This document shows positions 27,855 to 36,785 of a stretch of 64,000 nt of DNA, one piece after another. The notes below the pieces were generated by a model. The model ran no database searches, was not told the origin of the DNA, and worked only from the letters and a program-made list of their open reading frames with translations. This DNA comes from Gaiellasilicea sp963761905. GTDB taxonomy: Bacteria > Actinomycetota > Thermoleophilia > Gaiellales > Gaiellaceae. The DNA lies in contig CAVXIQ010000006.1 in NCBI GenBank assembly GCA_963761905.1, forward strand, positions 496,001 to 560,000, in the 5' to 3' direction. Position 1 is the first letter of the stretch, and the number at the start of each line of letters is the position of its first letter. The position numbers and the translations under genes were made by a program.

Positions 27855-29560
27855 GTGTCGACTCTGCCGAGGAACGACGAGCTGGCGGATCAGCTCGAGC
27901 TGCTGGCCGACCTGAGCGAGCTCGAGGGAGAGAGCTCGTTCCGGGTGCTCGCCTACCGCCGCGCGGCGACGCGGATCCGTGAGACCGGCGGCCCGGTCGC
28001 GCAGCTCGCGCTCGACGGCAAGGCGAAAAGCCTGAGCGGGATCGGCGCGACGATCGAGGGCAAGATCGTCGAGGTGGTCGAGCTCGGCGAGATGAAGGCG
28101 TTGACGAAGCGAAAGGCGCTGATTCCCGAGGACGTCGTCAAGTTCATGCGGCTGCCGGGGCTCGGCCCGAAGACGGCGCGCCGGATCTGGCAGGAGCTCG
28201 GGGTGACGACCCTGGACGAGCTGAAGACCGCCGCCGAGAGCGAGCGAGTGCGCACCCTTTCCGGCCTCGGGGCGACGACCGAGACGAAGATCCTGAAGGC
28301 GCTCGCCGAGACGCCGAAGGATCCGCGCGAGTCGCGCCGGCTGCTCGGGCAGGGGCTGCCGGCGGTACTCGCCGTCGTCTCGGTTCTCCGCGAGCATCCA
28401 GCGGCCGTGAAGGTCTCCGAGGCCGGCTCGGTGCGCCGCCGCCGCGAGACGTTCCGCGACCTCGACATCATCGCGACCTCGACCGACGCGCCGGCTCTGA
28501 TCGACTACTTCACGAAGCTCGCGCTGGGTCGCGGACGTCGTCGCGAAGGGCGACACGAAGGCGACGGTGATCTCGAATGACGGCTTGCGCTTCGACCTCC
28601 GCGTCGTCCCGCCCGAGTCGTACGGCAACCTCCTCCAGCACTTCACCGGCTCGAAGGAGCACAACGTCGCGCTCCGCGAGGACGCGGTTCGCCGTGGCTT
28701 CTCCGTCTCCGAGTACGGGATCACGACCACCGAGACGGGCGAGGTCTTCAGCGCCGAGGACGAGGAGGCGGTGTACGCACACCTCGGCTACGCCTACATC
28801 GAGCCCGAGCTGCGCGAGAACGGCGGCGAGCTGGCGGCTGCGCGCGACGGGCAAGCTGCCGCTGCTCGTCGAGCGCGACGATCTGCGTGGCGACCTCCAC
28901 TCCCACTCGACGTGGTCGGACGGAAAGGCGACGCTCGAGGAGATGGCGCTCGCGGCGCGCGATCTGGGCCACGACTACCTCGCGATGTGCGACCACTCGC
29001 CGCGCCTGCGCGAGGGGCGGCTCGAGCGGCAGTGGGAGGAGATCGACGCGCTCAACGAGCGGCTGGCGCCCTTCCGGATCCTGAAGGGGATCGAGGTCAA
29101 CATCCGTGCGAGCGGTGAGCTCGACGTCGCCGACGAGGTGCTCGCACGCTTCGACTGGGTGATGGCATCCGTCCATGCGAGCTTCGAGAACGATCCGACC
29201 GGACGCGTGCTGGCGGCGATGGAGAACCCGCACGTCGACTGCATCGGCCATCTCACGAGCCGGAAGATCGGCAAGCGGCTGCCGTCGTCGATCGCCGTCG
29301 AGCGCATCGTCGAGGGAGCGCTCGCGACGGGCACCTTCCTCGAGATCAACTCGCAGCCCGACCGGCTCGACCTCCGCGACGCGAACGCGCGGCTCGCCGG
29401 CGAGGCCGGCCTGACGCTCGTGATCTCGAGCGACGGCCACTCGACGGGCGCGCTCGGCTACGTCGAGCTCGGGATCGCGCAGGCGCGGCGCGCGTGGCTG
29501 ACGAAGGAGCAGATCCTGAACACGCGACCGTGGGCCGAGATCGAGAAGCTCCTGAGGTGA
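27855..29560 (+). CDS. polX: DNA polymerase/3'-5' exonuclease PolX (two frameshifts)
   Basis: An X-family polymerase of about 570 residues with a C-terminal PHP domain. The N-terminal 8-kDa-like part has two HhH motifs (LPGLGPKTARRIWQELG and LSGLGATTETKILK), then the palm DxD in VRRRRETFRDLDIIA. After a break near 28527 comes DLRVVPPESYGNLLQHFTGSKEHN. A second break near 28848 precedes the PHP metal site DLHSHSTWSDGKATLEEMA, CDHSPRL and ISSDGHST. Each break is fixed by deleting one base at a CG. GTG 27855 is the chosen start. It fills gaps in base-excision repair. The last 209 bases recur at 30010-30218. Confidence 0.85.
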
Positions 29561-30009
29561 GCGAGCCGCTGCTAGCGGACGGCGATCGTCGCTGATGCTG
29601 CGACGAGCGCCGCGCGTCGCGCGGCGCGCGCCGAGCTCGATCCGGCGGGCGCCGCGCGGATCGGCTGCACATCTGACGCTGCTCACCCGTTCGTCGCGCG
29701 CGCGAGGTCACGCCGAGCTGGTCGAGCGGATTGCGCGGTTCTCGCCGACGCGCGGCCGCTCGAGTTCGAGCTCGGCGCGAGTCGAGGAGTTCCCCGAGGT
29801 GACGTCGCGTACGTCGCGCCCGAGCCCGACGGCGAGCTGAAGACGCTGAGCGACGCGCTGTGGGCGAGCGTACCCGGACGCCCGCCGTACGGTGGCGCGC
29901 TCGAGCTGACGCCGCGAGCTCGCGATCGCTCGCACGTTCGAGCCGTCGCGATCTGCGACGCGCGCGTCTGGTGTCGTATTCGTGTTGTTCGTGCGTTCGC
30001 TAGGTCGAG
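29557..30009 (+). pseudogene. 2H phosphoesterase (2'-5' RNA ligase-like) remnant
   Basis: A 453-base stretch between the two copies of the polX tail. Starting at the GTG overlapping the polX stop, no frame is open for long, but pieces match the 2H phosphoesterase fold. These are AHLTLL (an HxT motif) near 29668, ELVERIARFSP, VEEFPEV, YVAPEPDGELKTLSDALWA and PPYGGALELTP, each in a different frame; the second HxT motif is not recognisable. It is either a decayed gene or one with many sequence errors. The last 60 bases are low in similarity to anything I know. Confidence 0.5.
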
Positions 30010-30218
30010 CGCAGCCCGACCGGCTCGACCTGCGTGACGCGAACGCGCGGCTCGCCGGCGAGGCCGGCCTGATGCTCGTGATCTCGAGCGACGGCCACTC
30101 GACGGGCGCACTCGGCTATCTCGAGCTCGGGATCTCGCAGGCCCGCCGCGCGTGGCTCTCGAAGGAGCAGATCCTGAACACGCGCTCCTGGGCGGAGATC
30201 GAGAAGCTCCGCAAGTGA
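30010..30218 (+). pseudogene. duplicated 3' end of polX
   Basis: Encodes 68 residues from QPDRLDLRDANARLAGEAGL to the stop, 61 of them identical to the polX C-terminus at 29352-29560, with the same length and no gaps. It lacks an N-terminus and a start of its own. Unlike the first copy, its stop overlaps the GTG of the decarboxylase gene, which suggests that this copy sits in its original context. Confidence 0.8.
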
Positions 30219-31529
30219 CGTTTCGGGAAGACGGCGCGGCCGCGCTCGAGTGGGTCGCCTCGTATCTCGAGCGCGTCGGCGAGCTGCCGGTGCTCGCGCA
30301 AGTCGAGCCGGGCGAGATTCGCGCGCGGCTGCCCGTTTCGCCGCCCGAGCAGGGAGAGCCGTTCGCGAGCGTCCTCCGCGACCTCGACGACGTCCTCTTG
30401 CCCGGCCTGACCCACTGGCAGAGCCCGCGCTTCTTCGCCTACTTCGTCAGCACCGCCTCCGAGCCGGGGATCCTGGCCGAGCTCCTGATCGCGGGGCTGA
30501 ACCAGGTCGGGATCCTCTGGCGCACCTCGCCGGCGCTGCAGGAGCTGGAGGAGGTGACACTCGACTGGCTCGCGCAGCTTCTCGGCCTGCCGCCAGGTCT
30601 GCACGGCCATATCGAAGACACCGCCTCGACCGCGACGATGGCAGCGCTCGCCGCAGCTCGCCACGCCAAGCCCGGCGCACGTGTCGTCGTCTGCTCCGAG
30701 CACGCGCACTCGTCGGTCGAGAAGGCGTGCCGCCTGCTCGAGCTCGAGCCGCGCACGACGCCCGTGGACGACGAGTTTCGCCTGCGCGCAGACGCGCTCG
30801 ATCTCACCGGAGCGTGCGCGGTCGTCGCGACGGTCGGAACCACGTCCACGAGCTCGGTCGACCCGGTGGCCGCGGTGGCCGAGGCAGCCACGCGCGAGGA
30901 CGTCTGGCTCCACGTCGACGCGGCCTACGCAGGCTCGGCGGCGGTCTGTCCTGAGCTCCGCCACCACTTCGCCGGGCTGGGAGCGAGCCGATTCGATCGT
31001 CGTCAACCCGCACAAGTGGCTCGTGACGCCGATGGACTGCTCGACGCTGTGGACGCGCCGCCCGGACGACCTTCGCGCCGCCTTCAGCCTCGTGCCCGAG
31101 TACCTCCGCGTCAGCGAGGAGGTCGCGAGCCTCTCCGAGTACAGCCCGGCGCTCGGCCGCCGCTTCCGTGCGCTGAAGCTCTGGGCCGTCCTCCGCTGCT
31201 ACGGCCGAGAGGGGCTACAGGAGCGGATCCGCGAGGCGATCCGGCTGGCCTTGCTCTTCGAGGGCTGGATCCGGGACGAGCCTGGCTGGGAGCTCGCCGC
31301 GCCGCGGCATTTCTCGCTCGTCTGCTTCCGGCGGGAAGGCTCCGACGAGGAGAACGAGGCGCTGCTCGAGCGCGCAAACGCGAGCGGCGAGATCTTCATC
31401 TCGCACACGAGGCTGAACGGCCGCTATGTGCTCCGGCTCGCGGTCGGCAGCGCCCGCACGACCGAGGCAGATGTCCGCCTTGCGTGGGACGTGCTCAGAC
31501 GGGAAGCGGCTCTGTCGCCACCGCGTTGA
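30215..31529 (+). CDS. PLP-dependent decarboxylase, aromatic-L-amino-acid decarboxylase family (one frameshift)
   Basis: A group II decarboxylase of about 437 residues. It shows LTHWQSPRFFAYF, HIEDTASTATMAALAAAR (cofactor pocket), HVDAAYAGSA (Asp that contacts the pyridine N) and the PLP Lys in NPHKWLVTPMDCSTLW. A one-base insertion near 30980 shifts the frame just before that Lys. GTG 30215 overlaps the stop of the truncated polX copy. The family makes tryptamine, tyramine, phenylethylamine or aldehydes; the substrate is not predictable here. It ends 35 bases into the opposing HxlR gene. Confidence 0.85.
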
Positions 31530-32103
31530 TCGCGCGGGCGAGCAGCTCCCGATCGCCGTCGACCCGCACGCCGTCGTACGAGCCGTCCACGAGCAGGCGG
31601 TAGAAGCCGTTCGCGTCGGTCTCGACCAGGACGTCGTAGTCCTCGACGATCCCGGGAGTCGCGTGACCGGCGACGACTGACGCCTCTTCCTCGCCGACGC
31701 GGAAGGCGATCCGGCCGGATCCCGCGACAGGTGAGAGCGCGATCTCGAGCGCGTTCCGCAGCCAGCCCGGCCGCAGCGCCTCGTCCGGCGGTGGGCCGAG
31801 AGTGCGGGCTCCCCAGCGAGCGAGCTCGTGGAGCACGGGCCGGAGCTCCTCGCCGCACGCGGTGAGCTCGTAGACCGTGGATGCCGCGGGCGGCGGCAGC
31901 TTCGTCTTCTGGACGATTCCGCCGGCCTCGAGATCTCGTAGGCGCGACGCGAGGATGTTCGTGCCGATCCCGGGAAGGCCGTCGACGAGATCCGTGTAGC
32001 GCTTCGGCCCGTCGATCAGTTCGCGGACAACGAGCAGCGACCAGCGCTCGCCGACGAGGCCGAGTGAGTGGGCGATCGGGCAGTACTGGTCGTAGCGCTT
32101 CAC
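31495..32103 (-). CDS. HxlR-family transcriptional regulator
   Basis: A 202-residue winged-helix regulator. KRYDQYCPIAHSLGLVGERWSLLVVRELIDGPKRYTDLVDGLPGI carries the conserved Cys and DNA-binding helices; LASRLRDLEAGGIVQ follows. The C-terminal half (from about residue 100) is an added domain of unknown ligand. GTG 32103 gives the usual short lead before the Cys; an ATG at 32130 is possible. It is divergent from an MFS efflux gene with repeat operators between them, so it most likely represses that pump. Confidence 0.85.
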   Translation of the reverse strand: MKRYDQYCPIAHSLGLVGERWSLLVVRELIDGPKRYTDLVDGLPGIGTNILASRLRDLEAGGIVQKTKLPPPAASTVYELTACGEELRPVLHELARWGARTLGPPPDEALRPGWLRNALEIALSPVAGSGRIAFRVGEEEASVVAGHATPGIVEDYDVLVETDANGFYRLLVDGSYDGVRVDGDRELLARAINAVATEPLPV

Positions 32104-32130
32104 GTCACGTCCTCGCGGTCGACACTTCAC

Positions 32131-32227
32131 AATCTACATCTCGCACTTGCATTTTGCAAGTAGATCCTGTAGCTTCGCAAGCTCGCACAACGACTTCGCA
32201 AGTAGATGGTATCGCGGAAAGGAAGAA
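32131..32227. promoter_or_regulatory. divergent promoter with HxlR-type repeats
   Basis: An AT-rich spacer of about 97 bases. GCAAGTAGAT occurs at 32156-32165 and again at 32198-32207, 42 bases apart, about four helical turns. ACTTGC at 32145-32150 and GCAAGT at 32156-32161 form a 6-bp inverted repeat, and GCTT/AAGC at 32172-32182 a smaller one. GGAAAGGAAG before ATG 32228 is a good RBS for the MFS gene. Two phased operator copies fit a dimeric repressor bound between the two genes. Confidence 0.6.
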
Positions 32228-33670
32228 ATGGCCGCTTCAACTGACAAGAAATGGTTCGCGCTGGCGCTCTTGAGCGCGGTGCAGTTCATGGTCGTCCTCG
32301 ACATCGCGATCGTGAACGTGGCCCTCCCGTCGATCAAGGTCGACCTGGGCTTCTCGCAGGAGAACCTGCAGTGGGTGATCAGCGCCTACGCGCTCTTCTT
32401 CGGCGGGTTCCTGCTCCTCGGCGGCAGGCTCGCCGACATCCTCGGCCGGCGCAGGATCTTCGTCGCCGGCCTGATCCTCTTCACCGTCGCGTCGTTGCTG
32501 GCCGGTCTGGCGTGGAGCGAAGCCTCGCTGATCGCAGCGCGATCGCTGCAGGGACTCGGCGCGGCGATCATCTCGCCGGCGGCGCTGTCGATCCTCACGA
32601 CCACGTTCGCCGAGGGCAAGGAGCGCAACACCGCACTCGGCGTCTGGGGCGCCGTCGGCGGATTCGGCGCCGCCGCTGGGGTCCTGCTCGGCGGCATCCT
32701 CACAGACGCTCTCTCCTGGGAGTGGATCTTCTTCGTCAACATCCCCGTCGGCCTGGCGGGCCTGGCGCTGACCCCGCTCCTGCTCAGCGAGAGCCGTGAC
32801 GCCGCCGTCCGGCGCTTCGACGTGCCCGGCGCCGTGCTCGTGACCTCCGGGCTCATGGCGCTCGTCTACGGGATCACGAAGGCGAACGACTTCGGCTGGG
32901 GCTCCGTGACGACGTGGGCGATCTTCGCCGGCGCGCTGGCGCTCCTCGCTGCCTTCGTCGCCTGGGAACGGCGTCACCCCGAGCCATTGATGCGCTTCGC
33001 GATTCTCCGGACCAGCACGATCCTGGGCGCCAACGTCGCGGGCTTCATCCTCGGGACGGCGATGTTCGCGATGTTCCTGATGCTGACGCTCTACATGCAG
33101 CAGGTGCTCGGGTACTCCGCGATGAAGACCGGGATCGCGTATCTCGCGGTCGCCGGAACGGCGATCCTCTGGTCGGGGGTCGCCGCCCAGCTCGTGACGA
33201 AGGTCGGCGTCAAGCCCGTCCTCGTCGCGGGGATGGCGTTCCTGACGGCCGGGCTCCTCTACTTCACGCAGGTGTCGGTCGACGGCACGTACGTCGGCGA
33301 CCTCCTGCCCGGCTTCCTCGTGATCGGGGTCGCGCTCGGGTTCTCGTTCGTCCCGATCTCGATCGCGGCGTTGGCGGGTGTCGAGCCGGCGGAGGCAGGT
33401 CTCGCGTCGGGCCTGATCAACACCTCGCAGCAGATCGGAGGCGCCCTCGGGATCGCGGCGCTCTCCGCGGTCGCGATCAACCTGACGACCGACGCGGTCG
33501 AGGGGGGCGCGGCCCAGCCGGTGGCTCTCGTCGACGGTTTCCAGGGTGCATTCTGGGCGGCGGCCGTGGTCGCCATGCTCGGGATCGTCGCCTCGATCAC
33601 GTTGATCCGCCGCGACGAGCTCGTGGACGAGCCCACGGTCGAGGCCGTCCCCGCGCTCGATTCCGTCTAG
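32228..33670 (+). CDS. MFS drug efflux transporter, EmrB/QacA (DHA2, 14-TM) family
   Basis: A 480-residue antiporter. Motifs seen are LDIAIVNVALPSI in TM1, GGRLADILGRRRIFVAGL (motif A), RSLQGLGAAIISPAALS and GGALGIAALSAVA. The hydrophobicity pattern gives 14 membrane segments. ATG 32228 follows a clear RBS. Proton-coupled export of a toxic or hydrophobic compound is expected, with expression probably controlled by the divergent HxlR gene. Confidence 0.9.
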   Translation: MAASTDKKWFALALLSAVQFMVVLDIAIVNVALPSIKVDLGFSQENLQWVISAYALFFGGFLLLGGRLADILGRRRIFVAGLILFTVASLLAGLAWSEASLIAARSLQGLGAAIISPAALSILTTTFAEGKERNTALGVWGAVGGFGAAAGVLLGGILTDALSWEWIFFVNIPVGLAGLALTPLLLSESRDAAVRRFDVPGAVLVTSGLMALVYGITKANDFGWGSVTTWAIFAGALALLAAFVAWERRHPEPLMRFAILRTSTILGANVAGFILGTAMFAMFLMLTLYMQQVLGYSAMKTGIAYLAVAGTAILWSGVAAQLVTKVGVKPVLVAGMAFLTAGLLYFTQVSVDGTYVGDLLPGFLVIGVALGFSFVPISIAALAGVEPAEAGLASGLINTSQQIGGALGIAALSAVAINLTTDAVEGGAAQPVALVDGFQGAFWAAAVVAMLGIVASITLIRRDELVDEPTVEAVPALDSV

Positions 33671-34384
33671 AGCAAGCGCAAGAGCTCGAGGAGCTCCGCG
33701 GGGCTGCCGACCACGATGTCGGCGGCCTCGCGCAGCTCCGGCGGGCCTTCGGCGGACGCCACCGCCACGGCAACGCCGAGCTCGAGTCCGGCGAGAGCCT
33801 GGAACGCGTCGAGGTCGGTCGTGTCGTCGCCCGCATACAGCGCCCGCTCGAGCCGTCGTTCTCCGAGCAAATGGGCGACGGCCGTGCCCTTGTGGGCGGC
33901 GACCGGCGGCCGCAGCTCGAGCACCTTACGGCCGAAGCGGGCGACAAAGCCCTCCGCACGGGCGCGGGTCGCGATCGCCTCGAGCATGCGCAGCGCCTCA
34001 GCTTCGTCCTCCGCCCGGCGGTAGTGGAAGGTGACCGTCAGCGGTTTTCGCTCGACATCCTCCCAGTCGACCGTCGCTGCGAGCCCCAGCAGCCTCTCGC
34101 TCCACGCAGACGCCTCCGGGACGAGCTCGAGCCCGTGCTCGCCGACATAGACGAGCTCGTCGAGCCCGACGACGCGTCGAGCATCCGTCCCGGCGCGACC
34201 GCTGATGCAGGCGACGAGCGCGTACTCGGGCGTGCAGCCTGCGCAACTCGGCCCTCGTCTCCTCCGGCACGGTCGCCTCGTGCGGCACGTCCACGATCGG
34301 GGCCAGCACTCCGTCCACGTCCAGGAGGAGGGCTGTCCGCTCGGGCTCCTGGGCCAGCCGCGCGATCAGGTCGGCTCCGGCCAC
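33667..34384 (-). CDS. otsB: trehalose-6-phosphate phosphatase (one frameshift)
   Basis: A HAD phosphatase of about 238 residues. Motif I is TALLLDVDGVLAPIVDVPHEA, with CISGRAG-like and VYVGEHGLELVPEA in the middle (second frame), then RKVLELRPPVAAHKGTAV and LYAGDDTTDLDAF (motif IV). The break near 34235 is repaired by removing one C in a GCCCGAG run. GTG 34384 is the start. It releases trehalose from trehalose-6-phosphate; no otsA is visible. Four bases overlap the MFS gene tail to tail. Confidence 0.85.
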
Positions 34385-34401
34385 CGGCCTAGGATACGAC
34401 G

Positions 34402-34746
34402 ATGCCGCGGCTCATCCTGATCGGCATCGTCGCGGGTCTCTTCAGCGCGCTGCTCGGCGTCGGCGGTGGAACCGTGATCGTGCCGCTCCTGATCCTCCTC
34501 GTCGCTCTGCCCGCTCACGTCGCCACTGCGACCTCACTCGCAGCGATCGGGATCACGGCCCTCGCCGGCGCGACGCGGTACGGCTTCGAAGGGCATCTCG
34601 ACATCGGCCACGCCGCTCTTGTCGGCCTGCCCGCTGCGGCCGGGGCGGTTGTCGGCGCAACCCTCGCGCAGCGGCTCGACGCGCGACCGCTGACTCTCGG
34701 TTTCGCGGTGCTGCTCGCTTCGCTCGCGGTCTGGCTGCTCGTGTGA
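34402..34746 (+). CDS. TauE/SafE family protein, half-size (first of a pair)
   Basis: A 114-residue membrane protein equal to one half of a usual TauE/SafE exporter (about 250 residues). It has GLFSALLGVGGGTVIVPLLILL, the glycine-rich first-helix signature, and then two to three more hydrophobic segments. The stop overlaps the GTG of the second half (GTGA). The two probably form a heterodimer that restores the full fold for anion or sulfonate export. A one-base indel that split a normal gene is also possible, but both parts carry their own complete signature. Confidence 0.75.
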   Translation: MPRLILIGIVAGLFSALLGVGGGTVIVPLLILLVALPAHVATATSLAAIGITALAGATRYGFEGHLDIGHAALVGLPAAAGAVVGATLAQRLDARPLTLGFAVLLASLAVWLLV

Positions 34747-35141
34747 GCGCGACCACGATCGCGCTCGCGCTGCTCCTGGGTTTCGGCGCCGGGATCCTCG
34801 CGGGCCTCTTCGGGGTCGGCGGCGGGATCCTCTTCGTCCCGACGCTCGTCGGGCTCGGGCTCGGGCAGCTCGACGCCGAGGCGACGTCCCTCCTCGCGAT
34901 CCTCCCCACCGTCGCGGCCGGCACCTGGCGCCAGCGTCAGTACGGCAACGTCCGCTGGCGCACCGCGGCCGTCGTCGGGCTCGCGTCGATCGCGGGTGTG
35001 GAGGTCGGAGTTCAGATCGCCACCGCGCTCTCCGAAGCGACGCTCCGACGCCTCTTCGCCGGGCTGCTCCTGGTCGTCGCGGCCCAACTCGCCTGGCGCT
35101 CGCGTCGCCCTGCGGCCTATGCTGCGTCCGATGACGGATGA
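34743..35141 (+). CDS. TauE/SafE family protein, half-size (second of a pair)
   Basis: A 132-residue protein with GAGILAGLFGVGGGILFVPTLVGLG, the same signature as its neighbour, and about four membrane segments. GTG 34743 overlaps the previous stop. The repeated GVGGG motif in two successive small genes shows an internal-repeat protein in split form. Its end overlaps the next gene by 11 bases or more. Confidence 0.75.
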   Translation: MSATTIALALLLGFGAGILAGLFGVGGGILFVPTLVGLGLGQLDAEATSLLAILPTVAAGTWRQRQYGNVRWRTAAVVGLASIAGVEVGVQIATALSEATLRRLFAGLLLVVAAQLAWRSRRPAAYAASDDG

Positions 35142-35529
35142 GCACGAGGAGATCTGGCTCCCGCTCGTCGACGAGCCGATCGGAAGCATCGTCGCCCAGC
35201 TCCAGGACGAGGATCCGGAGATCGCGCGGCTCGTGGGCTCGCCCCAGCGCATCCTGGCGTTTCGCACCTTCGCCTACATTCGGGTCGGGATGAAGCTCGG
35301 GGAGCTGCTCGTCGAGAGCGACCTGCCTCCCTACGACGGCACCGAGACCTGGATCGAGCTACTGCTCAAGGATCCGGCGCACAAGGCGGCCGTGGCGCAC
35401 GAGGTGCGGGCGGTGGCCGAGGAGATCGCAGCCGATCCGAGGTACGTCCGCGAGGAGTCGCTCGGGCCCGACGAGGACGCTCGAGAGCGCTTTCGCACCT
35501 TCGCCCGGCGGGAGCTCGAGAAGCACTAG
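35131..35529 (+). CDS. hypothetical protein
   Basis: A soluble, acidic protein of 132 residues (ATG 35131; another ATG at 35119 is possible). It contains ETWIELLLKDPAHKAAVAHEVRAVAEEIAADPRYVREESLGP and ends RRELEKH. I do not recognise a family. No cysteines, signal or membrane segment are seen. It overlaps the TauE/SafE gene and may be in the same transcript. Confidence 0.55.
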   Translation: MTDEHEEIWLPLVDEPIGSIVAQLQDEDPEIARLVGSPQRILAFRTFAYIRVGMKLGELLVESDLPPYDGTETWIELLLKDPAHKAAVAHEVRAVAEEIAADPRYVREESLGPDEDARERFRTFARRELEKH

Positions 35530-35533
35530 ACGC

Positions 35534-36259
35534 TCAATGGCTCGCGATCAGGCTCGTGAGCAGGATCGCCGCGAATCCGCCAACGGTCAGGAGCACGCGT
35601 TTCCCCGAGGGATGCTCGTGCGCGTGGGGAAGCAGGTCGGTCGCGCCCATGAAGAGGAAGAAGCCGGCGTACACCGCGAGCGCGGCGCCGAGCTGCGCCT
35701 CCGAGACGGAGAGCGTCGAGCCGATGATCGCCCCTGCGAGCGGCGCGAGGGCATCGACGGTGAGCCACCGCACGGCGCGGGCGCGGTCGCCCGACTGGCG
35801 CAGCACGAAACCGACCGTGTTCAGGCCGTCCGCGAAGTCGTGCGAGACCACCGCCACGAAGACGAGGAAGCCGGTCGACGGCGAGAGGTCGAACGCCAGC
35901 CCGATCCCGAGGCCGTCGATGAAGCTGTGCAGCGAGAGGCCCGCCGCGCCGAACGCGCCGACGTGGGCATGGGCCCTCGCCTGCTCCGCGTCGTCGCGGT
36001 GGTGAAGGACGAGCAGTCGCTCGGCCACGAAGAAGAACAGGAACCCCATTCCCACGAGGAGCCCGACCCGCTGTGGGTCGTCGACCGCCTCGATCGACTC
36101 CGGAAGCACGTGGAAGAGCGCCACCGCGACGACGACGCCTCCGCTGAGCGCGATCGCCGTCGTCAGCTCCTTCGCGAGCCGAAGGGCCACGAACCCACCC
36201 GCGAAGGTCGAGACGACCGTCAAGCCGGCGAGCGGAATCGCGACCCAGCTCCCCATCAA
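35534..36259 (-). CDS. ZIP-family zinc transporter
   Basis: A 241-residue ZIP permease with eight hydrophobic segments. The metal path is seen in HSFIDGLGIGLAF and VSHDFADGLNTVGF, with FHVLPESIEA earlier. A cytosolic loop with HHRDDAEQARAHAHVG is the usual His-rich stretch. ATG 36259 overlaps the stop of the Fur-family gene (ATGA), so the two form an operon. It imports zinc or a similar divalent metal. Confidence 0.85.
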   Translation of the reverse strand: MMGSWVAIPLAGLTVVSTFAGGFVALRLAKELTTAIALSGGVVVAVALFHVLPESIEAVDDPQRVGLLVGMGFLFFFVAERLLVLHHRDDAEQARAHAHVGAFGAAGLSLHSFIDGLGIGLAFDLSPSTGFLVFVAVVSHDFADGLNTVGFVLRQSGDRARAVRWLTVDALAPLAGAIIGSTLSVSEAQLGAALAVYAGFFLFMGATDLLPHAHEHPSGKRVLLTVGGFAAILLTSLIASH

Positions 36260-36684
36260 CTACAGCGCTCGCACGTGCCGTAGATGTCGAGCTCGTGTCC
36301 CGCGGGCCGGAACCCGTGCAGCCGCTGGAGGTCCTCGGCGGGAGGCACGGCGCAGAGCTCCGTCTCCTCGACTCCGCCGCAGCTCGTGCAGACGAGGTGG
36401 TGGTGGTGCTCGGGCCGGCAGCGCACGTAGACGTGCTGGCCCTCTCCGGCGAGCGGATGGCCGAGCAAGGGTTGGACGGCGCCGCTCGAGCGCAGGAGCT
36501 CGACGGTCCGGTAGGTCGTTGCCAGTCCGATTCCCGGCTCGTCCTGGCGCGCGCGTTCGTGGAGATCGGCGACGGTGAAGCCGCCGCGCCACCCGGCGAC
36601 GAGACCCAGCAGCGCGCGGCGCTGGGAGGTGAGGCGGGTCCCGTGCGGAAGTGCAAGGTTCGCGTGAGTCGGGTCGACGGACAT
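36256..36684 (-). CDS. Fur-family metalloregulator, probably zinc uptake regulator (Zur)
   Basis: A 142-residue Fur protein. The DNA-binding part includes SQRRALLGLVAGWRGGFTVADLHERARQDEPGIGLATTYRTVELL. A metal region with HHHHLVCTSCGGVEETELC follows, and YGTCERCS closes the protein; the two CxxC pairs make the structural zinc site. Position before a ZIP importer and a palindromic operator at 36702-36718 supports Zur rather than ferric Fur. It probably represses its own operon when zinc is ample. Confidence 0.85.
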   Translation of the reverse strand: MSVDPTHANLALPHGTRLTSQRRALLGLVAGWRGGFTVADLHERARQDEPGIGLATTYRTVELLRSSGAVQPLLGHPLAGEGQHVYVRCRPEHHHHLVCTSCGGVEETELCAVPPAEDLQRLHGFRPAGHELDIYGTCERCS

Positions 36685-36701
36685 CGGAGTTGCGATCTTA
36701 C

Positions 36702-36718
36702 ATGAGAGCGATTCTCAT
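36702..36718. promoter_or_regulatory. Fur/Zur-type operator
   Basis: ATGAGA-N5-TCTCAT, a perfect palindrome with 6-bp arms, lies 18 bases upstream of the Fur-family start on one side and 68 bases upstream of the M23 peptidase on the other. A further TCTCAT half-site follows at 36719-36724. The form resembles actinobacterial Zur boxes. Confidence 0.65.
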
Positions 36719-36785
36719 TCTCATCTACAGCTCCGTTACACTGGGCCGACTTGTTGGTGTCGGATGTCCAGCGTCCCGGGGGATC

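Noticed and set aside
29557..30009. The region between the polX copies as a mobile insertion
   Set aside because: The flanking 209-base repeats are parts of polX rather than terminal repeats, and no transposase or target duplication is present.
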